A stretch of 64,000 nt of DNA from Mastigamoeba balamuthi (GCA_902651635.1 CACRSC010000059.1:169805-233804); one strand, 5' to 3'; counted from the first letter of the stretch, positions 10,664-22,111 are shown. The notes: a model not told the origin generated them from the sequence alone. Program-made: numbers and translations.

Positions 10664-11473
10664 ATGCGGCTGTCACGCCGCACAATATTTCGAGCAATGG
10701 CAGAGCGCATTGAAAGACACCCCACCACGGTCGGAGCAGACCTCATGGGAATGCTGAACAGCTATTTACACTTGCGCATCGTGGAGATGCTGGACCAGCA
10801 CAGCAGAGGTGCGCTGGCCCGTACGTGCTCAGCTTTCCGCAAGATCTGCGCCTCTCCATCCCTGTGGTCCGAACTGAACTGCAGTGCACCCTCCCCGGCC
10901 CTCGTCTCGGAGAATCCAGCTGCTCGACACGTCCGCCACCTCTCTTTGTGTTCACTGGATACGGGCCACCCTGAGACAGTTGCACAGGCCCTCGGAGCCA
11001 TGGTCTCACTGACCTCTTTCCTGGGGCCTGCGGAGAGCTCTGTTCTGGATGCCCTTGCAGCCCTCCCCTGCCTGCACAGCATATCAGTCTCTATCCCGTA
11101 TACTTTGTGTCCGGGTGTTGATGATTCGCTGCGATGTCTGGTACTCTCGGAGGGCCAGAGGCTCCGCAGTGTCCAGTATTCAATCCATTTCTCACATGGC
11201 GGGGGGGGGGGGTCAGTAATGCTGATCGATCGATCAATCACGAGGGGGCTGCCATTCTTGGTGCATTGGCCTACATGTGGTAGGACCCCCAAAAACCTGG
11301 CAGAGCTAAGAGGAGAATTCCCTTTGGCCGAGCTCGATAGCCTGATGAGACGGATGCTCTCAGGTGGAGTGACGCTGCCCCTGAGGTGCCTGTGCACAGT
11401 GCGCAATCTGGAAGGTGATTACATGGCTCTTGAGGACGAGATTTGCTCCTTGTGCGAATGCTCATGTTTGTGA
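10664..11473 (+). CDS. F-box protein, single exon
   Basis: The open frame is 269 residues. Residues 30-75 form an F-box: a hydrophobic first helix (LHLRIVEMLD), then ALARTCSAFRKICASPSLWSEL with the Leu/Trp spacing that docks on Skp1. The rest has Leu-rich segments such as VRHLSLCSL and LAALPCLHSISVSI but no clear repeat period. A run of about eleven G at 11202-11212, translated as Gly, is a likely slippage site. An F-box would make it a substrate receptor of an SCF ubiquitin ligase. A broken copy lies inverted at 12.9-13.1 kb. The ATG at 10664 is the first in frame, but the ATG at 10751 could also serve. Expression is uncertain because the surroundings are repeat debris. Confidence 0.55.
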   Translation: MRLSRRTIFRAMAERIERHPTTVGADLMGMLNSYLHLRIVEMLDQHSRGALARTCSAFRKICASPSLWSELNCSAPSPALVSENPAARHVRHLSLCSLDTGHPETVAQALGAMVSLTSFLGPAESSVLDALAALPCLHSISVSIPYTLCPGVDDSLRCLVLSEGQRLRSVQYSIHFSHGGGGGSVMLIDRSITRGLPFLVHWPTCGRTPKNLAELRGEFPLAELDSLMRRMLSGGVTLPLRCLCTVRNLEGDYMALEDEICSLCECSCL

Positions 11474-11479
11474 TCACCA

Positions 11480-12770
11480 AGGGCTCCAGTGTCACACACT
11501 CATTCAGTGAGTTCCTGTGTATGAAGGCAGGGTGTCCTGCTGTGTATTTGAACCCGATTCATGAGACTCACTGGAAGCATATCTCGATTGTGTTTGAGGG
11601 CCTTGATCTTGTTCATCTGTCCGAGTTGTTCTCTGGCTCCTACGTCCAGTTCTGAAACGTGACAGGGGCTCTCTGGATCGTATTTGATGAGAGCATACTG
11701 GGGTTTATGGGCTATCTTCCATTCTCTGTTTACATTAAGCACAAGCCAGATGTTGATCTATGTCATGTGCACTGTTACAACAGCCAGTGGCAGGCCGTCC
11801 CACTCTTTCTGATCCTGAACTTCACTGTTGACTCTGACTGGCACGGGCTATCGCCAATCACCACTCTGAAGCTTGCCTGTGACAGCAGCAGTGTGACAAC
11901 AAGCTTTCCAATCCCGTGTGTGTGGTGGCAGATGCTGCCTTTGGGAATATCAAGACTATGCAGAGGCACTTTCCTGCTATCCACTTCATCTTGTTATCAC
12001 AGCAGATAAAGCACAAGCAGCTCATCAGTAAAAAGCTTGGGCCACAGGAGAGTCACTCTGTTCAATGGGAAGCAGTGATCCAGACAGTTCTCAAGGACAT
12101 CTTCCTCGTGTACAATATCTTGATGTTCTTCACTTCCTCTGGACCAGAGCCACCTGTGCCATGACTCGAACCTGCACTCATGAAGAAGACTGTTGCGCTT
12201 CTCTGTGGAGCCAAAGACTAACAAGTGCAAGCTCTTAGTGGGATGGCTGGGCTTCTGTCATCTGGTTCGAAGGAGCAGATGCTTGTTCATCTCACACATG
12301 CCAACTACAGTAATGTCCTACCAAGGAAGTGCACCAAAGGGAAGAAGGGACAGGCAGTGGTTGCTGCTCCTGCCCCTGCTCCTGCAGATTCTCTTGACGT
12401 TCCTGCACCTTGTGGCGAGCATGACCAGGCACAACTAGAGAAGCACACTGCTAAGCTAGAGAAGATGATAAAGGCAAAGCTTACCCAGCTGCTTAAGATC
12501 GATCTCAGTGCCAAGGCCTCAGGCAATAAGCCAGAGCTCATCTGCCGCATGTTGGAGCATGAAGATGATGGTGCTTGTGCTCTCGCAGGTCATCTGCAGG
12601 CATTTCTGCACTGCAAAGTCCGTCAACGTCCCCCTCCAATCGACACATACAAGCTGCTCTTCAACCTCATTGATTGCCTCGATGTCCTCCTCAGCTACAT
12701 CCTGTTCCCGTGGGTTGTGAAGAAGTTCGAGGTCATGTTCTTTCTCTGCTCATCCGCACTATGATTGTGT
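11480..12770 (+). mobile_element. piggyBac-like transposase relic with SAP-like segments
   Basis: Several plus-strand frames read in order: GSYVQF..., FDESILGFMGYLPF..YIKHKP (about 11680-11760), DSDWHG, then VVADAAFG near 11920, resembling the Asp-Glu and Asp-rich blocks of the piggyBac (DDE_Tnp_1_7) fold, where a KP follows the first acidic motif. The 3' part (12225-12764) has two SAP-like helix pairs: GLLSSGSKEQMLVHL and LLKIDLSAKASGNKPELICRM, a DNA-binding module. Stops and frame changes show it is dead. Codon use is less GC-rich than in the host genes. The family call is tentative. Confidence 0.4.
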
Positions 12771-12857
12771 CAACCTACTTGGCCCTGACGGACTTCCAAT
12801 GGGTGTACGACAGCATACATTCTGAGAACGATGCCCTGAAAGATCACATCACTCTTT

Positions 12858-13112
12858 TCACATGCTGCTCCACTCAAGAGCTGCTCCAGGAAGAGCTGGA
12901 AGCAGACAAATACAGTTTAAAATATCCCTCTTTTCAACAGATAGGAAGAGGGACGTGCAGAGATGGCACAGAGCAGAGCACGTGCGGGCCAGTGCCCACT
13001 TGCTGCTCCAGTCCAGCATCTGTACGATGTAGACCATCATGTGGCTGTCCAGTACCTCGAAGAGACTCACTCGCCATAGTGTGGATATGCAAAATGAGCA
13101 GCTGCGCACCAT
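12858..13112 (-). pseudogene. F-box gene relic, inverted relative to the copy at 10.7 kb
   Basis: The minus strand encodes MMVYIVQMLDWSSKWALART and CSALCHLCTS, the same F-box as in the 10.7-kb gene (LRIVEMLDQHSRGALARTCSA). Only the box remains. Together with the intact copy it flanks the piggyBac-like relic in inverted orientation. Confidence 0.6.
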
Positions 13113-13684
13113 ATTTATCTCAGATATTCATACTCAATTGATATTTAATGGCATTGTAGTATCCCATGTGGGTGCGCCCACATCAGAGCGCCACTGGAAA
13201 TGTGAGGAGCACGTAACGAGGAAACGCCCCATCTGGCAGAGATCTGCCTGAGCCTTACCTTATTGCTGTGAAAACCAGTCGAAGCTCATGTGGGATATCA
13301 CTCTTGGTGGCTGTTTTCACCGGGTTCCACTGACGAATCTCCCTGACTACCATCTGTGGGGCCCCTCGTGGTGAAAAGCACCTTGGTCTTGGTAGGAAGC
13401 GAGTTTCTCCTCTTCCCTCTTGCATGAAGACCGGGAGGCCGCAGTAGTGCTGCTCGAGTAAGACCTTGCTCTAAGACACAACAGTCCCCAGGAGTTCCCA
13501 CCACGTGAAATTGCTTGGGGCAGAAGCCAGGAGCTGCTACCCTGAAGCATGGATGGTGGGGCACACCGGGGCACTCACAAGCGGGCACTGGGGCCCTCTG
13601 GTGAGCTCGGATAACGCACTCGAGTTTGCTTGCGGGATTCAATTGGGTTGGGCGTCGGGAGTGCAGCTGGCTGGGGGAAGGCCC
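13113..13684. other. Intergenic, no gene seen
   Basis: Mixed composition. No frame shows a recognisable domain, and I see no clear promoter or repeat. It contains the 3' flank of the RRP43 gene, which is transcribed toward it. Confidence 0.5.
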
Positions 13685-15027
13685 TCAGGCAGCGGCCTTG
13701 GCGAGGGCTCGCTCGACGACGGCCAGCACCTCGGCAGCGCGGGGCCTGGCAGCGCCCACGCACCTCGCCACGACGTCGTCGGCCACGGGGGCGCCCCCGG
13801 GCTTGTGCACCTCGAGCAGGGCGCCGCTCTCGTCGCAGACGACGCCCAGCGAGCACTCGCTCAGCGCCTCCTCCTCCCCGCAGGCGTCGGCCACCACGCT
13901 GCCCCCCACCACCGCGAACGTCAGCCCCACGGGGTGCCGCTGCAGCCGCAGGGGCACCTCGGCCTGCGCTGCGTCCACACGCGCCTCCCCCGTCTCGGAG
14001 ACGCTGCCCCTTCGTACCTTGGCTGATGGTTCCGTTCCGTCCCCCCGTCAGTGCGATTTCCGATTCGCGTCAGATATGAATATCTCTTGAGGGATATGCT
14101 CTGCCTGCGTTGCGTCACCACTTCCAGGAACTGGGGCGACCGATGAGACGCACTGTTGCGGAGGGCTGCGAGCAGGGCGATGAGGAGGGCGTCGAAGATG
14201 TTGCCGTCGTGGTCGAGCACGTAGAGGTCGACGTGCACGTGCCACACGAGGGCGCCGGCCTCGTCGAAGACCAGCAGCGCGGGGTTCACGAGCAGCGACG
14301 CCCCGCTGCCGCTGCCGCCGTCCACGAGGCTCTGCAGGCGCTGGGCCAGCACCCCGGCCTCGTCCGACGCCCGGCCCCCGCGGTACCTCGGCGAGCACAG
14401 CGCCGGTATATCCACAGCGACGCCTGCAGGGCACATTGCGTTGATGAGACGTGGCTGACGATGTGGCAGCGCTCTGATGCGACGTGGGTGGACGAGAGTG
14501 ATGGCCTCTGGGCGGTGGTGTGCCCTGTGTGGTGCTGCCTATGGTGCACGCTGGCCAGGGTATGGGTTGCTGGGTGTGGTAGGCGTGGAATGAGGCGGGC
14601 CATGTGAGTAGCCAGTGCATGGGCTGTTGGTGTGGTAGGCAAGGATGAGGCGGGTCATGTGAGGTGGTGAGCGGTGCGTGGAGCCCGTGCGGTGAGGGCG
14701 TACTGATCTGCTTGGGCGGCGGCGGGTCTGCGGGCCCAGGAAGCGGCGCTGGAGGCGAGAGCTCGGTGCGCACTCCCGCGACGACGGATGTGTTGCCCAG
14801 CTTCACGAACGCACTGCCAGCAGCGCTCGTGATCGACCCTGCGGCGGAGCGCCACGCCACCCCAGTGAGATGGGCTTGCGTGGCGTATGGGAGGGACAGT
14901 ACAGCGGCGCACCAACAGAGACCGTGGTCTTGCGCGTCTTCATCAGGGGGCGACCATCGGGGCGCACGCCCTGCGCCAAGAACTTGGCGTAGTACTCTGC
15001 AGGGTACACCTTGCGGAAGGCCTCCAT
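13685..15027 (-). CDS. rrp43: Exosome core subunit RRP43 (EXOSC8)
   Basis: Four exons, 15027-14913, 14838-14704, 14423-14154 and 14022-13685, give 285 residues (human EXOSC8 is 276). RRP43 is one of six RNase PH-like subunits that form the catalytically inert ring of the RNA exosome, which guides RNA to the nuclease subunit in nucleus and cytoplasm. Evidence in order: FRKVYPAEYYAKFL..GVRPDGR (family start with the RPDGR motif), GSITSAAGSAFVKLGNTSVV, VDIPALCSPRYRGGRASDEA, VDLYVLDHDGNIFDALLIALLAAL, and the second-domain signature VGLTFAVVGGSVVADACGEE followed by LEVHKPGGAP. The introns have donors GTGCG, GTACG and GTGCG. The ATG at 15027 directly follows a CAG, so a tiny upstream exon is not excluded. 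It shares a 133-bp head-to-head gap with the RapGAP gene. Confidence 0.92.
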
Positions 15028-15160
15028 CTCTGCGCGCGGAGCCGAGATTTGAGAGATATGTGATGACGCTATCCCCAAATCTTCGGAAGATACAACCCAA
15101 AATCCCACGTTAATATCCCGACGTTAAGCGCGGGCGCGGTCGCGGAAGTCGAGTGGAATA
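15028..15160. promoter_or_regulatory. Short divergent promoter region, RRP43 / RapGAP
   Basis: Only 133 bp separate the two start codons. The segment contains AT-rich patches (AGATATGTGATG, GAAGATACAACC, ATCCCACGTTAATATCCCGA) inside GC-rich surroundings. Bidirectional use is inferred from geometry; no specific factor site is recognised. Confidence 0.5.
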
Positions 15161-18100
15161 ATGGACGCGGACGCTGCGTCCCTCCTCGGCGGAGAGCAGA
15201 ACATCAACCTCCGCTTCAATGTGCGCCCTCTCGGCGCGAGGGGGTCGACGGCCGACGGTTGATTCAGCCAAGAGTCGCACTTCGAGTAATTATCTCGCCC
15301 CTCTCTAAATGGCAACCGCAACCCCCCACCCCCGCCGTGCAGGTCAAGTACTGGGACGGTACGAGCAAGGTCCTCGAAGTGCCCCTGCGGTCGACCGTCG
15401 ACCGCCTCAAGGTCGGATTCCACAGCCTCCACCCAGGGGATGATTCTCTCTCGGGGGCGCCGATCCCCAAGTAAGGGAACTGAATCTGGAACTTGGCGAC
15501 TGCCCCGCCAGAGGGAGGCGCTGCTGTCGCGGCTGTCCGAGGGCATCAAGTGGAACGACTACGTGCTGTGCGTGAGCGAGACCGAGGGCCTCGACGTCGA
15601 GTACCGCAAGCTGGTCAACGCGCACCCGGCGATCCTCGAGTCGCTCGAGAACACCGACGAGGCCACGCTGCTGCTGCGCCGCCGCGAGGAGCTCACGCGG
15701 GCCCAGACCGCCGTGCAGCAGCTCGCCAAGGGCCTCGGCACCCCGCCCAGCTCCGCCCGGATCGCCGACACCCCCAAGAGCGCCTCCTTCTGGAAGCGCA
15801 TGCTGGGCTCGGCCTCGTCCTCGTCCTCGTCGCCGGCGTCGGCGTCGCTGGCGTCGCCGCACTCGCCGCACGCGCAGTCGTCGTTGTCGTCGCCGCCGTC
15901 GCACGCGCACCTGCACGAGGAGAAGAGCTCGCTCTCTGCCGAGGCCGACGTCGTCGCGGTGCTGGGGTCGCCGCAGGAGCGCGCCGAGGTCGTGGCTGTG
16001 GTCTCCTCGCCCGACAAGGACGAGGGCGCCTCTGCCTCTGTCTCTGCCTCTGCCTCAGAGGACCGGGAGGCCTCGCTGTCCAAGGACCACGACGACTCCA
16101 CCGAGGAGCCTAGCGAGGTGGTGGGCACAGGCACCCCGCTGACGTCGCCGCCCCTGCCCACGCCGTCGCCCACTCCGCCGGCGACGGCAGCGGCGGCGGT
16201 CGCGGTGCCCCAGGCCCCGGCGCCGTCGTCGCCCCCGACGCTGTCGTCGCCCGTGATGTCGGCGTCGACGGTCGCTGTGCTGCCGGCGCCCGCCGCGTCG
16301 GCCCCGCTGCCGGCGTCCCCCGTGGCGCCGGCGCTCTCGGTGGTCCCCGCGCCCGCGTCGACCCCGCTGTCCTCGTCGATGCCCTCGCCCGCGTCGCCCC
16401 TGACGCTGACGGCGCCGCTCTCGACGTCGTCGCCGTCCGCGGCCGCCGCCGCGCTGTCGACGTCGCCCGTCTCGCCTGCGCCGCTGTCGGCGTCGTCGCC
16501 GCACACGTCGGCGCGGTCGCTGCGCCTGGGCCAGCAGCGCGGAGGCGGCGGCGGCGTGGCGCCGGCGGGGTCGCCGGGGCCCGAGCGCGTGCAGACGCCC
16601 ACTTCGCCGTCGCTCGCCTGCAAGCGCCAGCACGCGGCGGCTGCGGGGTGGGCCAGCGCGCAGCCCTCGGCACCGCCGACCGCGCAGCACGAGGCGCCCG
16701 CGGGCCCGCTGATCGTGTGCCCAGAGCTGTACAACCTGTGCGGCAGCTCCGAGGGCCTGACGCCCGCGGCGGCGGAGCAGATGCGGCAGGAGATCGAGGA
16801 GGCGGAGCTGTTTGAGCCGTGGTACCGCGACCACTTCAGCGGCCGCGACCACGCCGACTTTGTCTGCGAGCTCGAGGGCGCGGGCAACGTGGCCGTCGTC
16901 AGCGTCGCGCGCGTGGGCGGCGGCAGCAGCGGCAGCGACGCGGCGCTGACGAGGTGGCGCGTGCTGTACCGCGCGCGCAAGGGCGACGCCAAGAAGGTCG
17001 TCGTCGTGCGCGGCAAGGGCGTGCCCATCAAGGAGATATGCGCCGCCGTGGACCCCGGGGTGCGCATCAAGCGCGTCACTCAGGTGCGCCAGCTGCGCTC
17101 GCTTGCTCTCAGGACACATAAGGTGTGGTGGCCCCCGTGTGGGAGCTCCGGGCGTTTTGTGCTTCAGTTTGCCACCTTGGACTACGGGGTGCTGTCTCAT
17201 CACATCTGGAAGGCCTGTCAGTCGCAAAGGAGGTGTTAGGTGTTGCGGGGAGGGGAATTCTTACGTTCTGGGGTTTATCTGTGACGCAACTCCGGCAAAC
17301 CGGGATGCGTGGAATCTGGATTTCCGGATCTGGAGGGGGAATCTTGTGCGGTGGGCTCACGTGGCAGAGACAACGCGGGCGGCGGGGCAGGTGAAGCACG
17401 CGGAGAGCGACAGGCTGCTGCAGGAGTTTGAGGACCGGCAGATGATCCGGTCGTTCAAGATCGGGGTGGTGTACTGCAAGGAGGGCGACGCGAGCGAGGA
17501 GGACATGTTCTGCAACAGGGACGCCAGCGAGCAGATGGAGGAGTTCCTCTCGCTGCTGGGCGAGCGCGTCCAGCTGCGCGGCTGGCAGAAGTACCGCGCG
17601 GGCCTCGACGCGCGCGGGGGCGCCACGGGCGAGCAGTCGCTGTACACGGTCTTCCGGGGCTTCGAGCTGATGTTCCACGTGGCCACGATGCTGCCCTACA
17701 CGCCCAACGACCGCCAGCAGGTCGAGAAGAAGCGCCACATCGGCAACGACATCTGCGTCATCGTCTTCAAGGAGGGCCCCGCCCCCTACCCCGCAGACCG
17801 CATCACCTCCGAGTTCAACCGTGCGCGGTCTTTCTCTCTTTTTTCCCCTCGCTTCTCTGCGCCCAAATCAATTGATTTCCGCCCTCCCGCCCCCTGCGAA
17901 GAGGTGTACGGCGTCGTGCAGGCGTACAAAGTCAACGGGCAGACGGCGTACCGCGCAGAGTTCGCGGCCAAGGACGGGGTGCCGCCGTTCCGGCCGCCGA
18001 CGCCGACGCCGTGCTGCTTCACGAACCCGCGCGCGTTCCGAGAGTTCCTGCTCTGCAAGAGTGCGTACCAGCTCTGCCATCTCGCCTTCCTCTCTATTCT

Positions 18101-18225
18101 GACAGGCCTGTCTGCGGGCAGTGATCAACGGGGAGATAGCGGCGTACCACTCACCGACGTTCAAGCTGAAGATACAGCGCACCCGGGCGCAGCTGCTCGC
18201 CAACCTGTCCACGTCGCTCAAGTGA
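15161..18225 (+). CDS. Rap GTPase-activating protein with N-terminal ubiquitin-like/Ras-binding-like region
   Basis: Exons 15161-15220, 15343-15411, 15512-17083, 17391-17820, 17902-18060 and 18122-18225 give 797 residues. The C-terminal third is a RapGAP domain, which speeds GTP hydrolysis on Rap-type GTPases: RSFKIGVVYCKEG, FRGFELMFHVATMLPY and KRHIGNDICVIVFKEG, where the Asn in GND is the catalytic Asn thumb. It continues through VYGVVQAYKVNG and FREFLLCKMINGE to a final helix RTRAQLLANL. Residues 15-110 resemble a small ubiquitin-fold or Ras-binding region (VKYWDGTSKVLEVPLRSTVD, then EGIKWNDYVLCVSETEG and DEATLLLRRREEL). About 300 residues of Ser/Ala/Pro low complexity join the two, followed by a conserved stretch WYRDHFSGRDHADFVCELEG. 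RapGAPs act at the cell cortex in adhesion and polarity. The opposite strand also stays open here, a composition artefact. Confidence 0.9.
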
Positions 18226-18776
18226 AACCAACGAGCACTCTACCCAACGGCTGGGGACGCTCGATCCCCCCCCCGGAGGCCCACACGAGTGGGCTTCACC
18301 AGAGGGACCACCCCAGCAAAGCACACCGCACCATGACCCCCCGATCGCAATTCGTACTCCCGCACTCACCACGCACTCGCACGTATCCGCATTGTTGTTG
18401 GCACAAACAAGACATGTTACAATTACCTTTGCTACGGACGGCGAGGGACTGCCGCCTGCGGGCACTGCGTGCTGCCAGTGGGGGTTGTCCGTCCACGATT
18501 TTCTCGAAGCCGATGCAGATATTTTTGGACCATTCCCCCATTTCACAGACCAGAATTCGCCACCCCGCACTCAGGCGGACCTCCTCACCACAACCACACC
18601 ACCCCAGCGACAGCGACACGCGCGATTCGCGGTCTCTCGCCACCACCCACCACCACCCCACCCTCCTCCGGCGTCTCAGGAAAAGAGGCAGGAGGCTCTC
18701 TCTTCCCGAACCACAAGCGTCAGGGGGGCGCTTTTCGGCTTAGGCGCAAAGCGAGGCAAAAAGAAAGAAAGAAAAG
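18226..18776. other. Intergenic, no gene seen
   Basis: 551 bp between the RapGAP stop and the transporter start. C-rich, with CACCACC-type runs around 18570-18665. The last 30 bp before the ATG are A-rich (AAAAAGAAAGAAAGAAAAG), a likely leader for the transporter gene. Confidence 0.5.
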
Positions 18777-21700
18777 ATGTCGTGCTGCTGCTGCTGCTGC
18801 TGCGGCGGCGACAGCGACAGCAAGCCCGAGAACATACCGTTCGGCCCCGAGATGAAGCGGCGGTGCCGCGACGTGTTCTGGCTGCTGCTGTTCGCGCTGT
18901 TCGTCGCGGGCCTGGTGGTCATCGCGGCGTTCGCCATCAAGGAGGGCGACGTGGCCAGGTTCAACCACGGCACCGACATGTACGGCGGCGTCTGCGGCCT
19001 CGACCGCACCGTCAACGGCACGCGCTACGACCTCAGGAATGTTCGCTGCCTCCGCTGGGGGTGTTTCCCCCGCGCCCTGACGTGACACTGAAAATGCACT
19101 GTGTGACTCCTCTCTCTCTCCTCTGCTGGGCACAGAAGGGGCACCTGTACTGGCCCAACGTGCTGAGCCTCAAGACGCAGCTGTGCGTGCACAAGTGCCC
19201 CAACGGGACCATCAGCGAGCAGGACATCGCCAACATCTTCAAGGGCGCGGCGACTAAGCTCGACCTCAACATCAGCCTCGGCAAACTGGTTGGTTCCCTC
19301 ATTCCGGATGCCACATCACGCCGGCATCTTCCTTTCCTGGGCTTTTCCTGGGCTGACATGTCAACACCACGGGCCAACGGGGAAACAGGTGTGCTACTAC
19401 AACGTGGAGCCCACCGTCCAGGCGGTCGTCGACGGCAAGTGCTGGCCCACGTACCCCGCCAAGAGCGTCCTCGGCCGCTGCATGCCGAACCTCGTGGGTG
19501 AGTTGCAGCCAGCGCGGGAATTACACTGTGATGACGCAACGGAAGAATCCTGACGTCAGCACCACCCCCCGCGCGCAGACATCAGCGCTGTGGACAAGAT
19601 CATCGGCTTCTTCTTCAGCAACGCCAGCGCCGCCGCCAACGGCACGTCCGACGGGACGGACATCGACTGGAAGAACCCCTCGAGCATCCTCGACGCCGCC
19701 AAGAGCATCGTCGCCTCGCTCAACGCTCGCCAGGTGATTCCGATTCGACTTTGGTTCACAGAAAATCAAGAGGAAATATCTCGCGGGGATTGAATTCTGA
19801 TTCGGGAATCAATTGATAGGTGCTGACGCGGGTGCTGCACGACGTGGCGGCGGCGTGGAAGATGATCCTGATCCTGGGCTTCGCGTCGTTTGCGGTGGGG
19901 TTCGTGTGGCTGTTCTTCCTGCGGTGGTTCGCGGGCGTCATCGTCTGGTCCTGCGTCCTGGGGGCCCTCGCGGGCCTCGGGGCCCTGACGCTCTACGTCT
20001 GGGTGGCCTCGCGCCGCGCGGCCCGCGACGTGCAGAGCGCCAGCGCGACGGTGCTCGAGGACGACAAGGTGATGGCCGAGTTCCTCTCGTACGCGGTCAA
20101 CGCGCTGCTGGTCGTCGACACGCTGGCCGTCGTCTTCGTGGTGCTGATGCGCAACCGCATCCGGCTGGCCGTGGGCGTCGTGCAGGAGGCCTCTGTGGCG
20201 CTGCGCAGCCTGCCGTGCCTCGTGACGGGCGTCCCGCTCTGCACGTTCGCCGCCGTCGGCCTCTTCCTCGCCTACTGGATCGTCGTCGGCCTCCTGCTCG
20301 CCACCGCCGGGCTCAAGCCGGGCCTCGAGACCAAGAGCATCGCCCACATCGACCTCCCCGACCGCATCCTCCGCTACATGACCATCTACCACCTCTTCGG
20401 CCTCTTCTGGTCCGCTCCTCCATCTGCCTGATTTTCGGACTTGTGATTTGTTTCTGGATTTGTATATGGATTTGAATTTGGATTTGCATTTGAATTCCCA
20501 TCCGGCACTGCGGCACTGGGTGTCATTCTCCCCAAACAACCTGCCAGCTAGCATCTTTGTCCATCATTCTCGCTGGCCTGGCAGCCAAGGGAGCAAAGAG
20601 TTTCCCTTGGGATTCCAGGAAGTATCGTGATATTTCGGTTCCTGGATTCGCGTATCTCTTTTGGCGGGAATCCCCCTGATGGGCGGCTGACTGAGCTGCG
20701 TCGTCGTGGTGGTCTGCAGGTGCGTGGAGTTCATCCTGGCCGTGTCCAAGATGACGACGGCGGGGGCGATCGCGCAGTGGTACTGGACCAAGCGAGCGAC
20801 GACGCCGCCGGCGCTGTGGCGGGCGCTGCGCTACAGCGCGGGGAGCGCAGCGCTGGGGTCGCTGCTGGTGGCCACGGTGAGCGCCCTGCGCACGCTGCTC
20901 GAGTGGTACGACGGCCGCCGCAGGAAGAAGGCGCTCAAGGGCCCCGTGGACGCGGCGCTCTGCTGCGTGCGCTGCTGCCTCTGGTGCTTTGACCGCTGCA
21001 TCCGCTTCCTCACCAAGAACGCCTACGTCGTCGTCGCCATCACCGTGCGACACCCCTCCTCCCCATCACTCCTCTCCCTCTGGCGGGGTCTCCACGAGGC
21101 CTGTGCTTGAGGAGACGCCAGCAGGCCCTGGTCGGTGACACGTCATTCAGTTGATTTGGGTGCCAGCGTTACGGTGGGGGAGTCTAGCGGGCCTGCTAGG
21201 CTCTTTCCACGCTTCCTTCTCAATGCCCCAGTTCGCTGGCGTCACCGCCTCTGCGGCACACGCACGACACGTCACACTACACGTCACGCACACGTCAGCA
21301 CGACTGGGGGTGTCTCCACAGGGACTGAGGGCGCTCGCTCACTGTGGCTGTGGCTGTGGGGACTGGGGCAGGGCAAGAGCTTCTGCGGGGCGGGGCGGGA
21401 GGCGGCGGAGACGCTGGCCAAGAACCCGGTGCGGGTGGTGACGATCAACATCGTGAGCGGGTTCTTCCTGCTGCTGACGCGCGTGGCGATCGCGTCGGCG
21501 ACGGCGGTGATCGCGGCGGCGGTGCTGCACCGGGACGAGGACCTCAAGTACTGGTACGTGCCGGTGGCGATCGTGTTTGTGGTGGCGCTGGCGGTGGCGA
21601 GCGTGTTCACGGTGGTCTACGACATGGCCGTCAAGACGATCCTCTTCAGCTTCTGCCACGACGAGGCGGTGCTGGGCGAGGCGCACTCGAACAGGCTGCG

Positions 21701-21806
21701 CAAGTTCATGAGCAAGAAGAAGCGCAGCGCAGACAAGGAGGCCCGCCAGGAGGCCCACGACGTCGAGATGCAGAAGAAGGCCGAGGAGGACGCCCCCACC
21801 AACTGA
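18777..21806 (+). CDS. Choline transporter-like protein (CTL/SLC44 family)
   Basis: Exons 18777-19040, 19136-19288, 19389-19497, 19579-19733, 19820-20409, 20720-21044 and 21372-21806 give 676 residues, the usual size for the family. CTL proteins are multi-pass membrane proteins that carry choline or related amines across the plasma or organelle membrane. The N-terminus has a run of seven Cys (probable palmitoylation), then a first membrane helix after KRRCRDVFWLLLFALF. A Cys-rich extracellular loop follows with N-glycosylation sites (NGT, NAS). The family core is WKMILILGFASFAV, VEFILAVSKMTTAGAIAQWY, ALGSLL and CCLWCFDRCIRFLTKNAYVVVAITG with GKSFC. The tail is cytosolic and highly charged. 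Two introns interrupt transmembrane-encoding parts at conserved codons. A CA-type microsatellite lies just after the stop. Confidence 0.93.
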
Positions 21807-21837
21807 GCAGCACGCACCCGCAACCCAGCAGACCGGA

Positions 21838-21896
21838 GGACACACAGACACACAGACACAGACCACACACACAAGACACACAGACACACACAATAC
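21838..21896. repeat. ACACAG/CACACA microsatellite
   Basis: Nearly 60 bp of imperfect GACACACA repeats in the 3' flank of the transporter gene. Confidence 0.9.
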
Positions 21897-22039
21897 CACG
21901 ACCGCCACGGACGCGCACAGCCGTCTGTGATGCGTGTACACTGCACCAGGCAATCAGGCAACGCTGGATGACCACACAAACTATGCTGTGCGTACGGTGC
22001 GTAAGGAAGCACCACAAGACCAAAGTAGAAAAAACAAAC

Positions 22040-22111
22040 GCCGACCGAGGGGGTCGAACCCTCGACCACACGGTTAAGAGCCGTGCGCTCTACCGACTGA
22101 GCTAGGTCGGC
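22040..22111 (-). tRNA. trnK-CUU: tRNA-Lys (anticodon CTT)
   Basis: The reverse complement folds into a full 72-nt cloverleaf: acceptor stem GCCGACC/GGTCGGC, D arm GCTC..GAGC with the A-box (TAGCTCAGTCGGTAGAGC), anticodon stem CACGG/CCGTG around the loop CTCTTAA, and a T arm with the B-box GGTTCGACCC. There is no intron and CCA is not encoded, as usual for nuclear eukaryotic tRNA. A short T-run for RNA polymerase III (TTTTTTCTAC on the minus strand) follows immediately. Confidence 0.97.

Noticed and set aside
15559-17227. Long open frames (about 390-510 codons) on the minus strand opposite the RapGAP gene
   Set aside because: GC-rich, TCG/GCG-repetitive exon DNA keeps antisense frames open by composition. 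They show no domain and contradict the spliced RapGAP model.
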